Below, piece after piece: positions 1 through 8,412 of a DNA stretch of 64,000 nucleotides. The first letter of the stretch is position 1. Each line of letters starts with the position of its first letter. Source of the stretch: Amycolatopsis taiwanensis DSM 45107 (lineage in GTDB: Bacteria > Actinomycetota > Actinomycetes > Mycobacteriales > Pseudonocardiaceae); contig NZ_KI912601.1 of NCBI RefSeq assembly GCF_000519205.1, positions 216,571 through 280,570 on the forward strand. Direction: 5' to 3'. The notes beneath the pieces are model-generated. The model did no database searches, had not been told where the DNA came from, and was given only the letters and a program-made list of their open reading frames with translations. A program made the translations under genes and the position numbers.

Positions 1-1964
1 GCCGCGGGACGGGCGCGCATCGCCCGCTTCACCGCCTTGACCGAAGACGCGAGTTGCCACGGCACGCTGGTCACCATCACGCCCGGCTGGAACAACAGCC
101 TGCCCTTGAGCCGCAGCGCGCTCTGGTTGTGCAACAACTGCTCCCACCAGCGGCCGACCACATACTCCGGGATGAACACGGTGATCACGTCGCGCGGATT
201 GTCACCGCGGACTCGTTTCACGTAGTCCAGCACGGGCTTGGTGATCTCCCGGTACGGCGACTCGATCACCTTCAACGGCACCCGGAAACCACGCCGCTCC
301 CATTCGGCCACCAGTTCCCGGGTCTCCGCGTCGTCGACGTTGACCGTGACCGCCTCGAGCACATCCGGACGCACGGCCTTGGCGTAGGCGAGCGCGCGCA
401 GGGTCGGCTGGTGCAGCTTCGACACCAGCACGATCGCGTGGTTGCGCGACGGCAGCACGGTGGCCTTCGCCATGTCGCCGTCATCGCTCAACTCGACCGC
501 GACCCGGTCGTAGTGCCGGCGGATCGCGGTCATCGTGAGATAGATCACCACCATCGCCGCGATCGCGATCCACGCGCCGAGCAGGAACTTCGTGACCAGC
601 ACGATGAGCAGCACGGTGCCGGTCAGGGTCAGGCCGATCGCGTTGACCGTCTGCGAACGCCGCATCTTCCGGCGCGTCGCCGGATCGGTTTCGTCGCGCA
701 GCAAGCGGTTCCAGTGCCGCAGCATGCCGGTCTGGCTGACCGTGAACGACACGAACACGCCGACGATGTAGAGCTGGATCAGCCGGCTCACCTCGGCGTT
801 GAACGCCACGATCAGCAGCAGTGCGAACGCCGCCAGCAGGATGATCCCGTTCGAGTAGGCCAGCCGGTCACCCCGGGTGTGCAGCTGCCGGGGCAGGTAC
901 CGGTCCTGCGCCAGGATCGAGCCGAGTACCGGGAAGCCGTTGAACGCCGTGTTCGCCGCCAGCAGCAGGATGATCCCGGTGATGAACGAGATGTAGTAGA
1001 ACCCGGGCGGGAAGTTCCCGAAGACGGCCTGCGCGATCTGGCTGACGATGGTCTTCTGCTCGTAGCCGGCAGGCGCGCCGGTGAGCTGCTGGGCCGGGTT
1101 CTCGGCGAACTTGACCTGGGTGATGATCGCCAGCGCGATGATGCCGACCAGCATGACCACCGCCAGCAGCCCCATCATCAGCAGCGTCGTGGCGGCGTTC
1201 TTCGACTTCGGTTTGCGGAAGGCCGGCACCCCGTTGGAGATCGCCTCCACCCCGGTCAGTGCCGCGGCGCCGGAGGAGAACGAACGCAGGATCAGGAAGA
1301 CGAACGCGAACCCGACCGGGAAGGTCTCCGCGTGCAGCTGGAACCCGGCGCTTTCCGCGCGCAGATCCGCACCCTGCGCCGCCTGGACCAGGCCCCACAG
1401 CACCATCACCAGCACACCCACGATGAAGCCGTAGGTGGGGATGGCGAAGGTGGTGCCGGACTCCCGCACGCCCCGCAGGTTCATCGCGGTCAGCACGGCG
1501 ATGATGAGAATCGCGCACAGCACCTTGTGCTGGGCGACCCAGGGCCAGGCGGAGCCGATATTGGCCACCCCGGAGGAGGTCGACACCGCCACGGTCAACA
1601 CGTAATCGACGAGGAGCGCGCTGGCCACGGTGAGACCGAACCTGCCGCCGAGGTTCACGGTGGCGACCTCGTAGTCCCCGCCGCCGCTGGGATAGGCGTG
1701 CACGTTCTGCCGGTACGAAGCGACCACCACCAGCATGACCACGGCGACCGCGATGCCGATCCATGGCGCATACGCGTAGGCCGACAGCCCCGCGACGCTG
1801 AGCGTCAGGAAGATCTCTTCCGGCGCGTAGGCGACGCTGGAAAGCGCGTCGGACGCGAAGATCGGCAGGGCGATGCGCTTGGGGAGCAGCGTGTGCGACA
1901 ACCGGTCGCTGCGGAAAGGACGACCCAGCAAAAGCCGTTTGGTCACCGTCGCTAACTTCGGCAC
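1..1964 (-). CDS. APC-superfamily amino acid permease (partial, C-terminus off the window)
   Basis: Integral membrane amino acid/polyamine-type permease of the APC superfamily, homologous by order to M. tuberculosis Rv2690c. The GTG at 1964 gives an N-terminus with the family signature: a basic leader, then FASDALSSVAYAPEE around residues 36-50, a first pair of hydrophobic helices, and the SGGGDYEVA segment near residue 90. About 654 codons are visible with no stop, in line with the roughly 655-660 residues usual for this actinobacterial subfamily, so only the extreme C-terminus is missing. It is divergent from ceoB with a 94-bp gap. The large overlapping plus-strand frame is a high-GC shadow. 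Substrate cannot be told from sequence. Confidence 0.85.
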   Translation of the reverse strand, partial: MPKLATVTKRLLLGRPFRSDRLSHTLLPKRIALPIFASDALSSVAYAPEEIFLTLSVAGLSAYAYAPWIGIAVAVVMLVVVASYRQNVHAYPSGGGDYEVATVNLGGRFGLTVASALLVDYVLTVAVSTSSGVANIGSAWPWVAQHKVLCAILIIAVLTAMNLRGVRESGTTFAIPTYGFIVGVLVMVLWGLVQAAQGADLRAESAGFQLHAETFPVGFAFVFLILRSFSSGAAALTGVEAISNGVPAFRKPKSKNAATTLLMMGLLAVVMLVGIIALAIITQVKFAENPAQQLTGAPAGYEQKTIVSQIAQAVFGNFPPGFYYISFITGIILLLAANTAFNGFPVLGSILAQDRYLPRQLHTRGDRLAYSNGIILLAAFALLLIVAFNAEVSRLIQLYIVGVFVSFTVSQTGMLRHWNRLLRDETDPATRRKMRRSQTVNAIGLTLTGTVLLIVLVTKFLLGAWIAIAAMVVIYLTMTAIRRHYDRVAVELSDDGDMAKATVLPSRNHAIVLVSKLHQPTLRALAYAKAVRPDVLEAVTVNVDDAETRELVAEWERRGFRVPLKVIESPYREITKPVLDYVKRVRGDNPRDVITVFIPEYVVGRWWEQLLHNQSALRLKGRLLFQPGVMVTSVPWQLASSVKAVKRAMRARPA

Positions 1965-2058
1965 GTCAGCAGCGTAGTGCCAGGTGGTACAAAGTAGGTT
2001 CTGCGTTGGGTGTAACCCGGGTAACCACCCGGAGAAGTGTCTACAGGAGGCAGGCACC

Positions 2059-2721
2059 GTGCACGTGGTGATCATGGGATGCGGCCGGGTCGGCGCGTCC
2101 CTGGCCGCGGCGCTCGAGCGCCTCGGTCACGAGGTCGCGGTGATCGACAAGGCCAACGCGGCGTTCCGGCGGCTGGGCAGCGACTTCCACGGCCGGCAGG
2201 TGCTCGGCGTGGGCTTCGACCGGCAGGTCCTGATCGAGGCCGGCATCGAGCGGGCCGGGGCGTTCGCGGCCGTGTCCAACGGGGACAATTCGAACATAAT
2301 TTCCGCCAGGGTGGCCCGGGAGACCTTCGGCGTCGAGCACGTGGTGGCCCGCATCTACGACCCCAAGCGGGCCGCCGTCTACGAGCGGCTGGGCATCCCG
2401 ACCGTGGCGACCGTCCCGTGGACCACCGACCGGTTCCTCCGGACGCTGCTGCCCGACGGCGTCGCCTCCGCCTGGCGCGACCCGACCGGCAATGTCGCGG
2501 TTCTGCAGTTGCCACTGCACGAATCCTGGGTGGGCTGCAGCGTGGCCGACCTGCAGGAGGCCACCGGCGCGCGGGTGGCGTTCGTGATGCGGTTCGGCAC
2601 GCCGGTGCTGCCGGACAACAAGACCCTGCTGCAGGCCGACGACCTGGTCTACGTGGCCGCCCGCTCGGGCACGGTCAGCGACATCACCAACGTGGCGTCG
2701 CGAGCCCCGGAGGAGGCCTGA
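2059..2721 (+). CDS. ceoB: TrkA-family potassium uptake regulatory protein CeoB
   Basis: Cytosolic NAD(H)-binding RCK subunit that gates a Trk-type potassium channel; counterpart of Rv2691. About 220 residues. The Rossmann glycines GCGRVG lie at residues 7-12, an acidic D follows the second strand (AVIDK), and a TrkA_C-type domain fills the last 75 residues. The GTG at 2059 is preferred over the longer frame because a full AGGAGG lies 8 nt upstream and the Rossmann strand begins immediately. It is followed by a 17-codon mini-ORF and ceoC with overlapping stop/start codons, so the three are almost certainly one transcript. No channel subunit is in the window. Confidence 0.9.
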   Translation: MHVVIMGCGRVGASLAAALERLGHEVAVIDKANAAFRRLGSDFHGRQVLGVGFDRQVLIEAGIERAGAFAAVSNGDNSNIISARVARETFGVEHVVARIYDPKRAAVYERLGIPTVATVPWTTDRFLRTLLPDGVASAWRDPTGNVAVLQLPLHESWVGCSVADLQEATGARVAFVMRFGTPVLPDNKTLLQADDLVYVAARSGTVSDITNVASRAPEEA

Positions 2722-2774
2722 TGGGCGAGATTCGACCGGGTGCGGGTGTCCCGCGGAACACTGAGGAGGTCTGA
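2721..2774 (+). CDS. 17-residue mini-ORF bridging ceoB and ceoC
   Basis: An ATG overlaps the ceoB stop (TGATG) and the reading frame runs 17 codons to a TGA that overlaps the ceoC ATG in the same way. It thus fills exactly the gap between the two genes. An AGGAGG lies only about 4 nt before its ATG, and its own 3' end contains the GAGGAG that serves ceoC. The peptide has no recognisable motif. The likely role, if translated, is to keep ribosomes moving from ceoB into ceoC; it may equally be chance. Confidence 0.35.
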   Translation: MGEIRPGAGVPRNTEEV

Positions 2775-3430
2775 TGCGGGTCGCTGTCGCCGGCGCGGGC
2801 GCGGTGGGGCGCTCGATCGCGGCGGAACTGATCGACGGCGGGCACCAGGTGATGCTCATCGAACGGCAGTCCGAGCAGTTCGAGCCGGAGACCGTCGAGC
2901 AGGCGGACTGGGTGCTGGGCGACGCCTGCGAGGTCTCCACGCTGGAGGAGTCCGGCATCGAGCAGTGTGACGTGGTGATCGCCGCGACCGGGGACGACAA
3001 GGTGAACCTCGTGGTGTCGCTGCTGGCCAAGACCGAGTTCGCGGTGCCCCGGGTGGTGGCGCGGGTGAACAACCCGGCCAACGAGTGGCTGTTCACCGAC
3101 GCCTGGGGCGTGGACGTCGCGGTGTCCACGCCGCGGATGCTCGCCGCGATGGTCGAAGAGGCGGTCAGCGTCGGCGACCTGGTGCGGCTGATGACGTTCC
3201 GGCAGGGGCAGGCGAACCTGGTCGAGCTCACGCTGCCGCAGCAGACTCCCCTGGCGGGGAAGCCGGTCAGCGAGATCGCGCTGCCGCGGGACGCCGCGCT
3301 GGTCACCATTCTGCGCGGAGACCGGGTGATCGTGCCGCAACCGGAAGATCCACTCGAACCGGGCGACGAGTTGCTGTTCGTCGCCGCCACCGAGGTCGAG
3401 CCGGAGATCCGCACGGCGCTGGGCTATTGA
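2774..3430 (+). CDS. ceoC: TrkA-family potassium uptake regulatory protein CeoC
   Basis: Second RCK-type NAD(H)-binding subunit, counterpart of Rv2692, expected to pair with CeoB on the cytosolic face of a potassium transporter. 218 residues: GAGAVG at 7-12 is the nucleotide-binding loop, a charged residue (E33) ends the second strand, and a C-terminal TrkA_C domain runs from about residue 140. The start is fixed by GAGGAGG 6 nt before the ATG and by similarity to CeoB. The 3' end is followed by a 128-bp gap before the P450 gene; no clear terminator was seen. Confidence 0.9.
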   Translation: MRVAVAGAGAVGRSIAAELIDGGHQVMLIERQSEQFEPETVEQADWVLGDACEVSTLEESGIEQCDVVIAATGDDKVNLVVSLLAKTEFAVPRVVARVNNPANEWLFTDAWGVDVAVSTPRMLAAMVEEAVSVGDLVRLMTFRQGQANLVELTLPQQTPLAGKPVSEIALPRDAALVTILRGDRVIVPQPEDPLEPGDELLFVAATEVEPEIRTALGY

Positions 3431-3522
3431 GCCCAAGCGCGCCGTAAATCATCACCGGAAAGGTCGATCACAAGAAAGTAACCTGCACGACCACCCAGTT
3501 GCACCCTATTGACTTCAAAGTA

Positions 3523-3551
3523 TTCACGAATCTCTGAAAACTGTGTAGCTT
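3523..3551 (+). promoter_or_regulatory. Candidate leaderless promoter of the P450 gene
   Basis: TTCACG (3523-3528), a 17-nt spacer and TAGCTT (3546-3551) resemble a principal-sigma promoter. Only 7 nt separate the -10-like element from the ATG at 3559 and there is no Shine-Dalgarno sequence, so transcription would begin at or next to the start codon. Confidence 0.45.
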
Positions 3552-3558
3552 GTGAAGC

Positions 3559-4773
3559 ATGGCGAACGAGACGACCGAACTTCCTCCGGTACCCCAGGGT
3601 CTGCCCACCGTGCGGCAGTGCCCCTTCGATCCGCCGGCAGAACTCGCCCCGCTGCGGGAGCAGCGGCCGATCAGCCGGATGATCTATCCCGACGGCCACC
3701 ATGGCTGGCTCGTGACCGGTTACCGGCAGGTGCGCGCGATCCTTGCCGACCGCCGCTTCAGCTCGCGGCGGGAGCTGATCCGACACTCGCCGATCCCGAT
3801 GCGGATGTCCCCGGACGAGCTCCCGCCGCCCATGCCGGGCGCGCTCACCCAGGTCGACCCGCCCGAGCACACCCACTACCGCAGGTTGCTGACCGGCCAG
3901 TTCACCGTCCGGCGGATGCAGCAGCTCACGCCACGCATCGAGCAGATCGTCGAGGAACACCTCGATGCGCTGGAAAACGCGGGACCGCCGGCCGACCTGG
4001 TGCCGGGCTTCGCCCTGCCGATCCCGTCCCTGGTGATCTGCGAACTGCTCGGCGTGCCCTATGACGATCACGAGCGCTTCCAGCGCGATTCGGCAACCAT
4101 GTTCAATCTGGACACGCCCGGCGACAAGCTCATCGAAGCGATGAACGATCTCACGGCCTTCCTCGCTGAACTGGTAGAGCGCAAGCGTGCCAAGCCGGAG
4201 GACGACCTGCTCAGCGGCCTGATCACCGGCGGGGTGCTGAACGACGAGGAGCTGTTGACCATCGCGATGACGCTGCTCGTCGCCGGTCACGAAACCACCG
4301 CGAACATGCTGTCCCTGGGCACCTACGCCCTCCTGGAGCATCCCGGCCAGCTCGCCGCGCTCCGGGACGACCCGGCGCTGGCCGGCAACGCCGTGGAAGA
4401 ACTGCTGCGGTATCTCAGCATCGTCCACATCGGACCGATACGGGCGGCGCTGGGGGACGTCGAGATCGACGGCGTGCTGATCAAGGCCGGTGAGGGGGTC
4501 ACCCTCAACCTGCCCGCCGCCAACCGGGACCCGGCGCGGTTCGGCCAGGCCGACGAGCTCGACATCACCCGCCCGGCCACCGGGCACGTGTCGTTCGGGC
4601 ACGGCGTGCACCAGTGCCTCGGTCAACAACTGGCCCGGATCGAGATGCGGGTCGCCTATCCGGCGCTGCTCCGGCGTTTTCCCGGGTTGCGCCTGGCGGA
4701 CGAACCCGACGCGGCCGTGCCCCGCCCGCATGCGGCCATTTACGGCCTCAACCGGCTCCTCGTCACCTGGTAA
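3559..4773 (+). CDS. Cytochrome P450 (soluble bacterial class, CYP105/107-like)
   Basis: Heme-thiolate monooxygenase of 404 residues, a normal length for soluble bacterial P450s. The I-helix oxygen-activation motif AGHETT is at 242-247, the K-helix ExxR at 281-284 (in EELLR), and the heme loop FGHGVHQCLGQQL supplies axial Cys353. No ferredoxin or reductase gene is adjacent, so electrons must come from partners encoded elsewhere. It is not part of the mycobacterial Rv2690-Rv2710 order, so it is a local insertion between ceoC and the DUF3159 gene. Substrate is unknown; family assignment below P450 level is a guess. No Shine-Dalgarno is seen and the transcript may be leaderless. Confidence 0.88.
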   Translation: MANETTELPPVPQGLPTVRQCPFDPPAELAPLREQRPISRMIYPDGHHGWLVTGYRQVRAILADRRFSSRRELIRHSPIPMRMSPDELPPPMPGALTQVDPPEHTHYRRLLTGQFTVRRMQQLTPRIEQIVEEHLDALENAGPPADLVPGFALPIPSLVICELLGVPYDDHERFQRDSATMFNLDTPGDKLIEAMNDLTAFLAELVERKRAKPEDDLLSGLITGGVLNDEELLTIAMTLLVAGHETTANMLSLGTYALLEHPGQLAALRDDPALAGNAVEELLRYLSIVHIGPIRAALGDVEIDGVLIKAGEGVTLNLPAANRDPARFGQADELDITRPATGHVSFGHGVHQCLGQQLARIEMRVAYPALLRRFPGLRLADEPDAAVPRPHAAIYGLNRLLVTW

Positions 4774-4808
4774 GGCGGGCAATCAGGCAGCCGCGGTTGT
4801 CTGGCCGC

Positions 4809-5090
4809 CTAGTGATTCTGCTGAAGAAGTTCCAGGATGCGGTCCACTTTCGTCGACATCTCGCCGACGTCGGTCTTCAAACCGCCGACATCAGTCTTCA
4901 AGACACCGACATCAGTCTTCAAACCGGCGACATCCGTTTCGAGACGGCCGAGTCGGAGATCCACCCCGTCGAACCGGTCATGCATGTCCCGCCGCATCGC
5001 CTCTTGGCGATTGTGCAGAGCCACCGTGACCTCGTACAGGTCGTGGATCTTGCCGTCAACTGTGTGTTCTGGAACTCCCATGCCTGGCAC
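4809..5090 (-). CDS. Small coiled-coil protein with exact heptad repeats
   Basis: A 93-residue (GTG start at 5090) or 90-residue (ATG at 5081) acidic protein with no recognised domain. Residues from about 20 on form one long amphipathic helix: RLETDVAG, then LKTDVGV, LKTDVGG and LKTDVGE, then MSTKVDRILELL. Leucine and valine fall at a and d positions, as expected for a parallel coiled coil. The DNA encoding this is a near-perfect 21-bp tandem repeat. CGGAGG lies 4 nt before the GTG. The longer frame reaching 5363 would overlap the DUF3159 gene and is rejected. Function is not known; a bundle-forming or scaffolding role is only inference. Confidence 0.65.
   Translation of the reverse strand: MPGMGVPEHTVDGKIHDLYEVTVALHNRQEAMRRDMHDRFDGVDLRLGRLETDVAGLKTDVGVLKTDVGGLKTDVGEMSTKVDRILELLQQNH
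4861..4944. repeat. 21-bp tandem repeat encoding LKTDVGx heptads
   Basis: About four copies of a 21-bp unit centred on CGACATCAGTCTTCAA, read on the minus strand as successive seven-residue blocks. Copies differ at one to five bases. The unit is exactly seven codons, so copy number could change without shifting the frame. Confidence 0.8.
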
Positions 5091-5173
5091 GCTACCTCCG
5101 AACCGGGCAGCTCGATCGGGTGGAACGCGGCCAGCCGCACCAGCCGACTGGGCACCGCTCACTACTCCTGGAG

Positions 5174-5890
5174 TCAGTCCGTGCTGTTGTCGTATTGGCC
5201 GTATTTGGCGCGGAGGGCGGCCTCGGTGTCGGCCTCCGCGGCCTCGCGGGCCGCCTCGAGCTCCTTGATGCGTTTGTCGGAGCGGCGCACCGCCCAGACG
5301 ACGACCAGCAGCGCCAGCCCGTAGAGCGGGTAGCCCATGGCGATCTTCGCGAAGGCGAGCCACCCGGTGTAGTCCGCCTCGTACAGCCAGCGCTGGACCA
5401 CGAACCGGGCGCCGAACACGGCCGCGAGCGCGAGCGTGGCCAGGTCGTAGCCGTACCGGGACGGCCGGTCGGAGCGCCAGGCGGTCCCTGTGCCGTTGAG
5501 GAGGTTCCAGACGACCCCGGCCAGTGGCCAGCGCACGAGGATCGACAGCACGAACACGCCGCAGTACACCAGGCTCGCCCAGATGCCGAAGAGGAAGAAG
5601 CCCTTCGCCGAGCCGGTGCGGTAGGCGATGAAGGCGGCGACGGCCACCCCGAAGAACCCGGAGATCGCCGGCTGCAACGGTTCCTTGCGCACCAGCCGCA
5701 GCACGGTGATCGCGACCGCGCTGCCCAGCGCGCTCCAGATTCCGGCCTTGAGCCCGAACACGGAGTTGGCGAGCACGAACACGATGACCGGCAGCGACGA
5801 GTAGACGAGACCCGATACCCCGCCCATCTGCTCCATCAGCGTGGGCGCGGGCCGGTCCTCACCCTTGCTCTCGCCGGCGCGTTCGGTCAT
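5174..5890 (-). CDS. DUF3159 family membrane protein (Rv2693c homologue)
   Basis: Integral membrane protein of about 238 residues. An acidic N-terminal 25 residues precede roughly six hydrophobic helices (for example LVYSSLPVIVFVLANSVFG and the FFLFGIWASLVYCGVFVL region) and a charged C-terminal helix rich in E, A and R. The ATG at 5890 with a GAGG upstream is chosen over the 66-bp longer frame because the upstream part is R/G-rich shadow sequence. It occupies the same place between ceoC and the OB-fold gene as Rv2693c in mycobacteria. The biochemical function of the family is not known. Confidence 0.82.
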   Translation of the reverse strand: MTERAGESKGEDRPAPTLMEQMGGVSGLVYSSLPVIVFVLANSVFGLKAGIWSALGSAVAITVLRLVRKEPLQPAISGFFGVAVAAFIAYRTGSAKGFFLFGIWASLVYCGVFVLSILVRWPLAGVVWNLLNGTGTAWRSDRPSRYGYDLATLALAAVFGARFVVQRWLYEADYTGWLAFAKIAMGYPLYGLALLVVVWAVRRSDKRIKELEAAREAAEADTEAALRAKYGQYDNSTD

Positions 5891-6022
5891 CTCACGTCCT
5901 CGTCGCGATCTCGCGACCGGGCGGGCAAGCCGCCCGCTTCCTTCGTGCCCGCCCACCCAGCGCCGCCCGGCCGTCGGCCACCCGCCTTCGATCTGGCGGG
6001 GCCACCGGTGCCGGGCAGCCGC

Positions 6023-6400
6023 TCAGGACGTCGTTTGCAGCTCGTAGTAGGGGTTGTACAGCACCTTCCGGCCGTCGCGAACGGCCATCCGGCCGTGCAC
6101 CTTGATGGTCCGCCCGGCTTCGATGCCCGGGATACGGCGCCGTCCGAGCCAGACTAGCGTCACGCCCTCGGTCCCGTCGAACAGCTCCGCCTGAAGTGTC
6201 GCCGCTTCACTCGTCGGACACAGCTGGACGCTGCGCAGGCGGCCCAGCACGGTCACCTCTTCCCCAGTCCGGCAGTCGCAGGCGCGCCGCGCCCCTTCGG
6301 CTTCGGATTTTTCGGACAGATCGTCTGCGTCGAGTTCGTCGACATCGGTGGTCAGCTTGCGTACCAGCCGGCTGAAGTAGCCGCCGTCTTTGGCGGACAT
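6023..6400 (-). CDS. OB-fold nucleic-acid-binding domain protein (Rv2694c homologue)
   Basis: 125 residues. The N-terminal half is acidic and carries two cysteines (CDC, about 49-51); the C-terminal half has the beta pattern of an OB-fold (EEVTVLGRL, LQAELFDGTEGVTLVWLGRR, GRTIKVHGRM). The ATG at 6400 with GGGAG 9 nt upstream is preferred over the ORF start at 6448. Neighbour of the DUF3159 gene on the same strand, as in mycobacteria, so probably co-transcribed. It may bind single-stranded DNA or RNA; no ligand is established. Confidence 0.8.
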   Translation of the reverse strand: MSAKDGGYFSRLVRKLTTDVDELDADDLSEKSEAEGARRACDCRTGEEVTVLGRLRSVQLCPTSEAATLQAELFDGTEGVTLVWLGRRRIPGIEAGRTIKVHGRMAVRDGRKVLYNPYYELQTTS

Positions 6401-6507
6401 AAGCGCCTGCTCCCATGAGTTCCGGGGCCCCCGACAACCACGGCCCATTACGTGATCCAGCGTAACCTTTCCGAGTCAGGGAAACGGGTTTGCGTCAAGA
6501 TCGCAAC

Positions 6508-7218
6508 GTGACCTCTGCTATTGCGCGGCCATCGGCGGTACTGCTACCAGGCACCGGTTCCGACGAGATCTTCGTACGCTCCGTGTTCGCGGGCCCGCTG
6601 GCCGTCGCCGGTGTCGGGGCGATCACCCCGCCGCCGCCCCCGGGCGAACTGGTCGGCGTGGAGTACCTGAAGTTGCTGGACATGCTCGCCGACGCCGGGC
6701 CTCTGATCGTCGGCGGCATCTCCTTCGGCGCCCACCTGGCCGTGGAGTGGGCGGTGCGCAACCGCCACCGGTGCGCGGGCCTGCTACTCGCGCTGCCCGC
6801 GTGGCATGGGGAGCCCGGCCGGGCACCGGCGTCCCTGGCCGCCATGGCGTCGGCCGACCTGGTCGCCGCGCAGGGATTGGAGGAGGCGCTGCGCCGGTCG
6901 ACCGCCGGGGTCGCGCCCTGGCTCGCCGCCGAGCTGGCCCGGGCCTGGCGGCGGCACGGTCACGGGCTCGCCGCAAGCCTGCGCGCGGCCGCCGCCCGGC
7001 CCGCGCCGCCCCTGTCCGCCCTGCGCACGCTGGACGTCCCGGCCGGCATCGCCGCATGTACGGACGACCCGGTGCATCCTCTCGCCTGCGCGAGGGCGTG
7101 GGCGCGCGCCCTGCCGCGGGCCGCGCTGGTGGAGACGACACTGGCCGCGCTGGGCGAAGACCGAGAGTCGCTCGGCCGCGCGGCCGTACTCGCCTGGCAG
7201 CGCGCCAGCCGCTCCTGA
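6508..7218 (+). CDS. Alpha/beta hydrolase-fold protein (Rv2695 homologue)
   Basis: 236 residues from the GTG at 6508. The nucleophile elbow GISFGAH (about residues 72-78) fits GxSxG, and LLPGTGSDE near the N-terminus is in the place of an oxyanion loop. A late acidic segment (ACTDDPVHPL) probably carries the catalytic aspartate and histidine. Family members hydrolyse esters, amides or thioesters; the substrate here is unknown. The gene is divergent from the OB-fold gene and convergent with the DUF3710 gene, 4 bp away. A CAAGAT hexamer 6 nt before the GTG suggests a leaderless start. Confidence 0.78.
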   Translation: MTSAIARPSAVLLPGTGSDEIFVRSVFAGPLAVAGVGAITPPPPPGELVGVEYLKLLDMLADAGPLIVGGISFGAHLAVEWAVRNRHRCAGLLLALPAWHGEPGRAPASLAAMASADLVAAQGLEEALRRSTAGVAPWLAAELARAWRRHGHGLAASLRAAAARPAPPLSALRTLDVPAGIAACTDDPVHPLACARAWARALPRAALVETTLAALGEDRESLGRAAVLAWQRASRS

Positions 7219-7222
7219 CGAG

Positions 7223-7873
7223 TCAAGCTCCCTGCTGGGACTGCTGCTGGGCGATATGCGTAGCGACAGCCTCGGGCAGGGTGATCGGCAACGGAGTACG
7301 CACGGGCATCGGCGCGTCCCCGCGGACGACGATGGTGCCAGCCATGATCTCCCGCAGCACCCGGGGCGCGTCGGCGGCCTGCGACTGAGGCCCGGCGATC
7401 ACGCCGCGCAGCATCCACCTCGGCCCGTCGACGCCGATGAAGCGCAGCGCCACATCACCGAGCAGGGCCGACAACTCGAACCCCCACTCCCCCTCGCCGG
7501 GATAGACCTTCGCGCCATCGGCCCGCAACTGCTCCGTCAACTCACCGCCGACCTCGTCCCACAGGCCACCCGACCGCGGCGCGGCGTACGCGCTGACCGT
7601 GACCTGGCCCTGCGGGGTGACCACGTGGACCGCGCGCACGCCGGCGGTGGCCGGGTCCACCTCGACCTGGACCTGTGCGCCGTTGGGCACCGGGACACGC
7701 ACCGAGCCGAGGTCGATGCGTGTCACGCCGTCATCGGGCGCGTCCACGACGTCGAACGGCCCTTCGGTGACGAGTTCTTCCTCCTCCTCGAAGTCCTCCG
7801 GCACGTCGGCGAAGTCGCCGCGTTCGGATGCCGCATGCCTGCCCCGGGGCCGCTTGCGTCCGAAAATGCCCAC
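7223..7873 (-). CDS. DUF3710 family protein (Rv2696c homologue)
   Basis: 216-residue soluble protein. The N-terminus is basic (FGRKRPRGRH), then strongly acidic (DVPEDFEEEEELVTEGPFD), followed by a beta-rich domain of about 160 residues with GPRWMLRGVI as a conserved core. The GTG start shares its G with the dut stop codon (TAGTG), so translation is coupled to dut. The pairing dut-DUF3710 is conserved in actinobacteria. The molecular function is not known. Confidence 0.85.
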   Translation of the reverse strand: MGIFGRKRPRGRHAASERGDFADVPEDFEEEEELVTEGPFDVVDAPDDGVTRIDLGSVRVPVPNGAQVQVEVDPATAGVRAVHVVTPQGQVTVSAYAAPRSGGLWDEVGGELTEQLRADGAKVYPGEGEWGFELSALLGDVALRFIGVDGPRWMLRGVIAGPQSQAADAPRVLREIMAGTIVVRGDAPMPVRTPLPITLPEAVATHIAQQQSQQGA

Positions 7874-8388
7874 TAGTGTCCCGCTCCTTCCCCAGCGTTT
7901 TCCCCACCGCGCGCGGCCTCGGAGTCCGCAGCGCCGTTCAGCCTCGCATGCCCGCCGGTCGACCCGTAACCGCCGCTCCCGCGGACGGAGCCGGAAAGCT
8001 CAGCGACCTCAACGAATTCGGCGGTCTCGACCCGCTGCACGATCAGTTGCGCGATCCGGTCGCCGCGGGACAGCTTGACCGGCTCGCTGGGGTCGTGGTT
8101 GATCAGGCAGACCCGGATCTCGCCGCGATAGCCGGCGTCGATGGTGCCCGGCGTGTTCACCACGGAAAGCCCCACGCGGGCGGCGAGCCCGGAGCGCGGG
8201 TGCACGAAACCGGCGTACCCGGGCGGCAGCGCGATCGCGATGCCAGTTCCTACCACTACCCGCTCGCCTGGCGCGAGCACGACATCGGTGGTGGTCACAA
8301 GATCGGCGCCCGCGTCGCCGGGGTGCGCGTAGGCGGGTAAGGGAACGCCGGGGTCGAGCCGGGTAAGCGGGACCTGCACAGTGGACAC
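7873..8388 (-). CDS. dut: Deoxyuridine 5'-triphosphate nucleotidohydrolase (dUTPase)
   Basis: Trimeric cytosolic dUTPase: converts dUTP to dUMP and pyrophosphate, keeping uracil out of DNA and feeding dTMP synthesis. 171 residues. Motif 1 AGADL at 26-30, motif 2 PRSGLA at 64-69, motif 3 [10 protein letters not shown] at 81-90 with catalytic Asp84, and the flexible motif 5 [11 protein letters not shown] at about 136-146 are all intact. A 20-residue low-complexity tail (G/A/E) extends past motif 5. The GTG at 8388 is chosen because motif 1 then falls at the usual distance. Divergent from DUF3093 with only 24 bp between start codons. Confidence 0.95.
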   Translation of the reverse strand: MSTVQVPLTRLDPGVPLPAYAHPGDAGADLVTTTDVVLAPGERVVVGTGIAIALPPGYAGFVHPRSGLAARVGLSVVNTPGTIDAGYRGEIRVCLINHDPSEPVKLSRGDRIAQLIVQRVETAEFVEVAELSGSVRGSGGYGSTGGHARLNGAADSEAARGGENAGEGAGH

Positions 8389-8400
8389 GGGCGGCGAGAC

Positions 8401-8412
8401 TACCCTGGAGCC
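8401..8412 (+). promoter_or_regulatory. Leaderless -10 element for the DUF3093 gene
   Basis: TACCCT at 8401-8406 is followed by 6 nt and then the GTG start at 8413. There is no room for a leader, and the promoter region lies inside the 24-bp gap and the start of dut. Confidence 0.45.

Noticed and set aside
54-1955. 633-residue plus-strand frame over the APC permease
   Set aside because: R/H/D/Q-rich shadow composition with no hydrophobic core or motif; the opposite strand encodes an intact permease with family signatures.
2041-3436. Long minus-strand frames over ceoB and ceoC
   Set aside because: Antisense shadows in high-GC DNA; the plus-strand genes have ribosome sites and Rossmann motifs.
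3424-4782. 452-residue minus-strand frame over the P450
   Set aside because: Overlaps the complete P450 gene, and its composition is that of a shadow.
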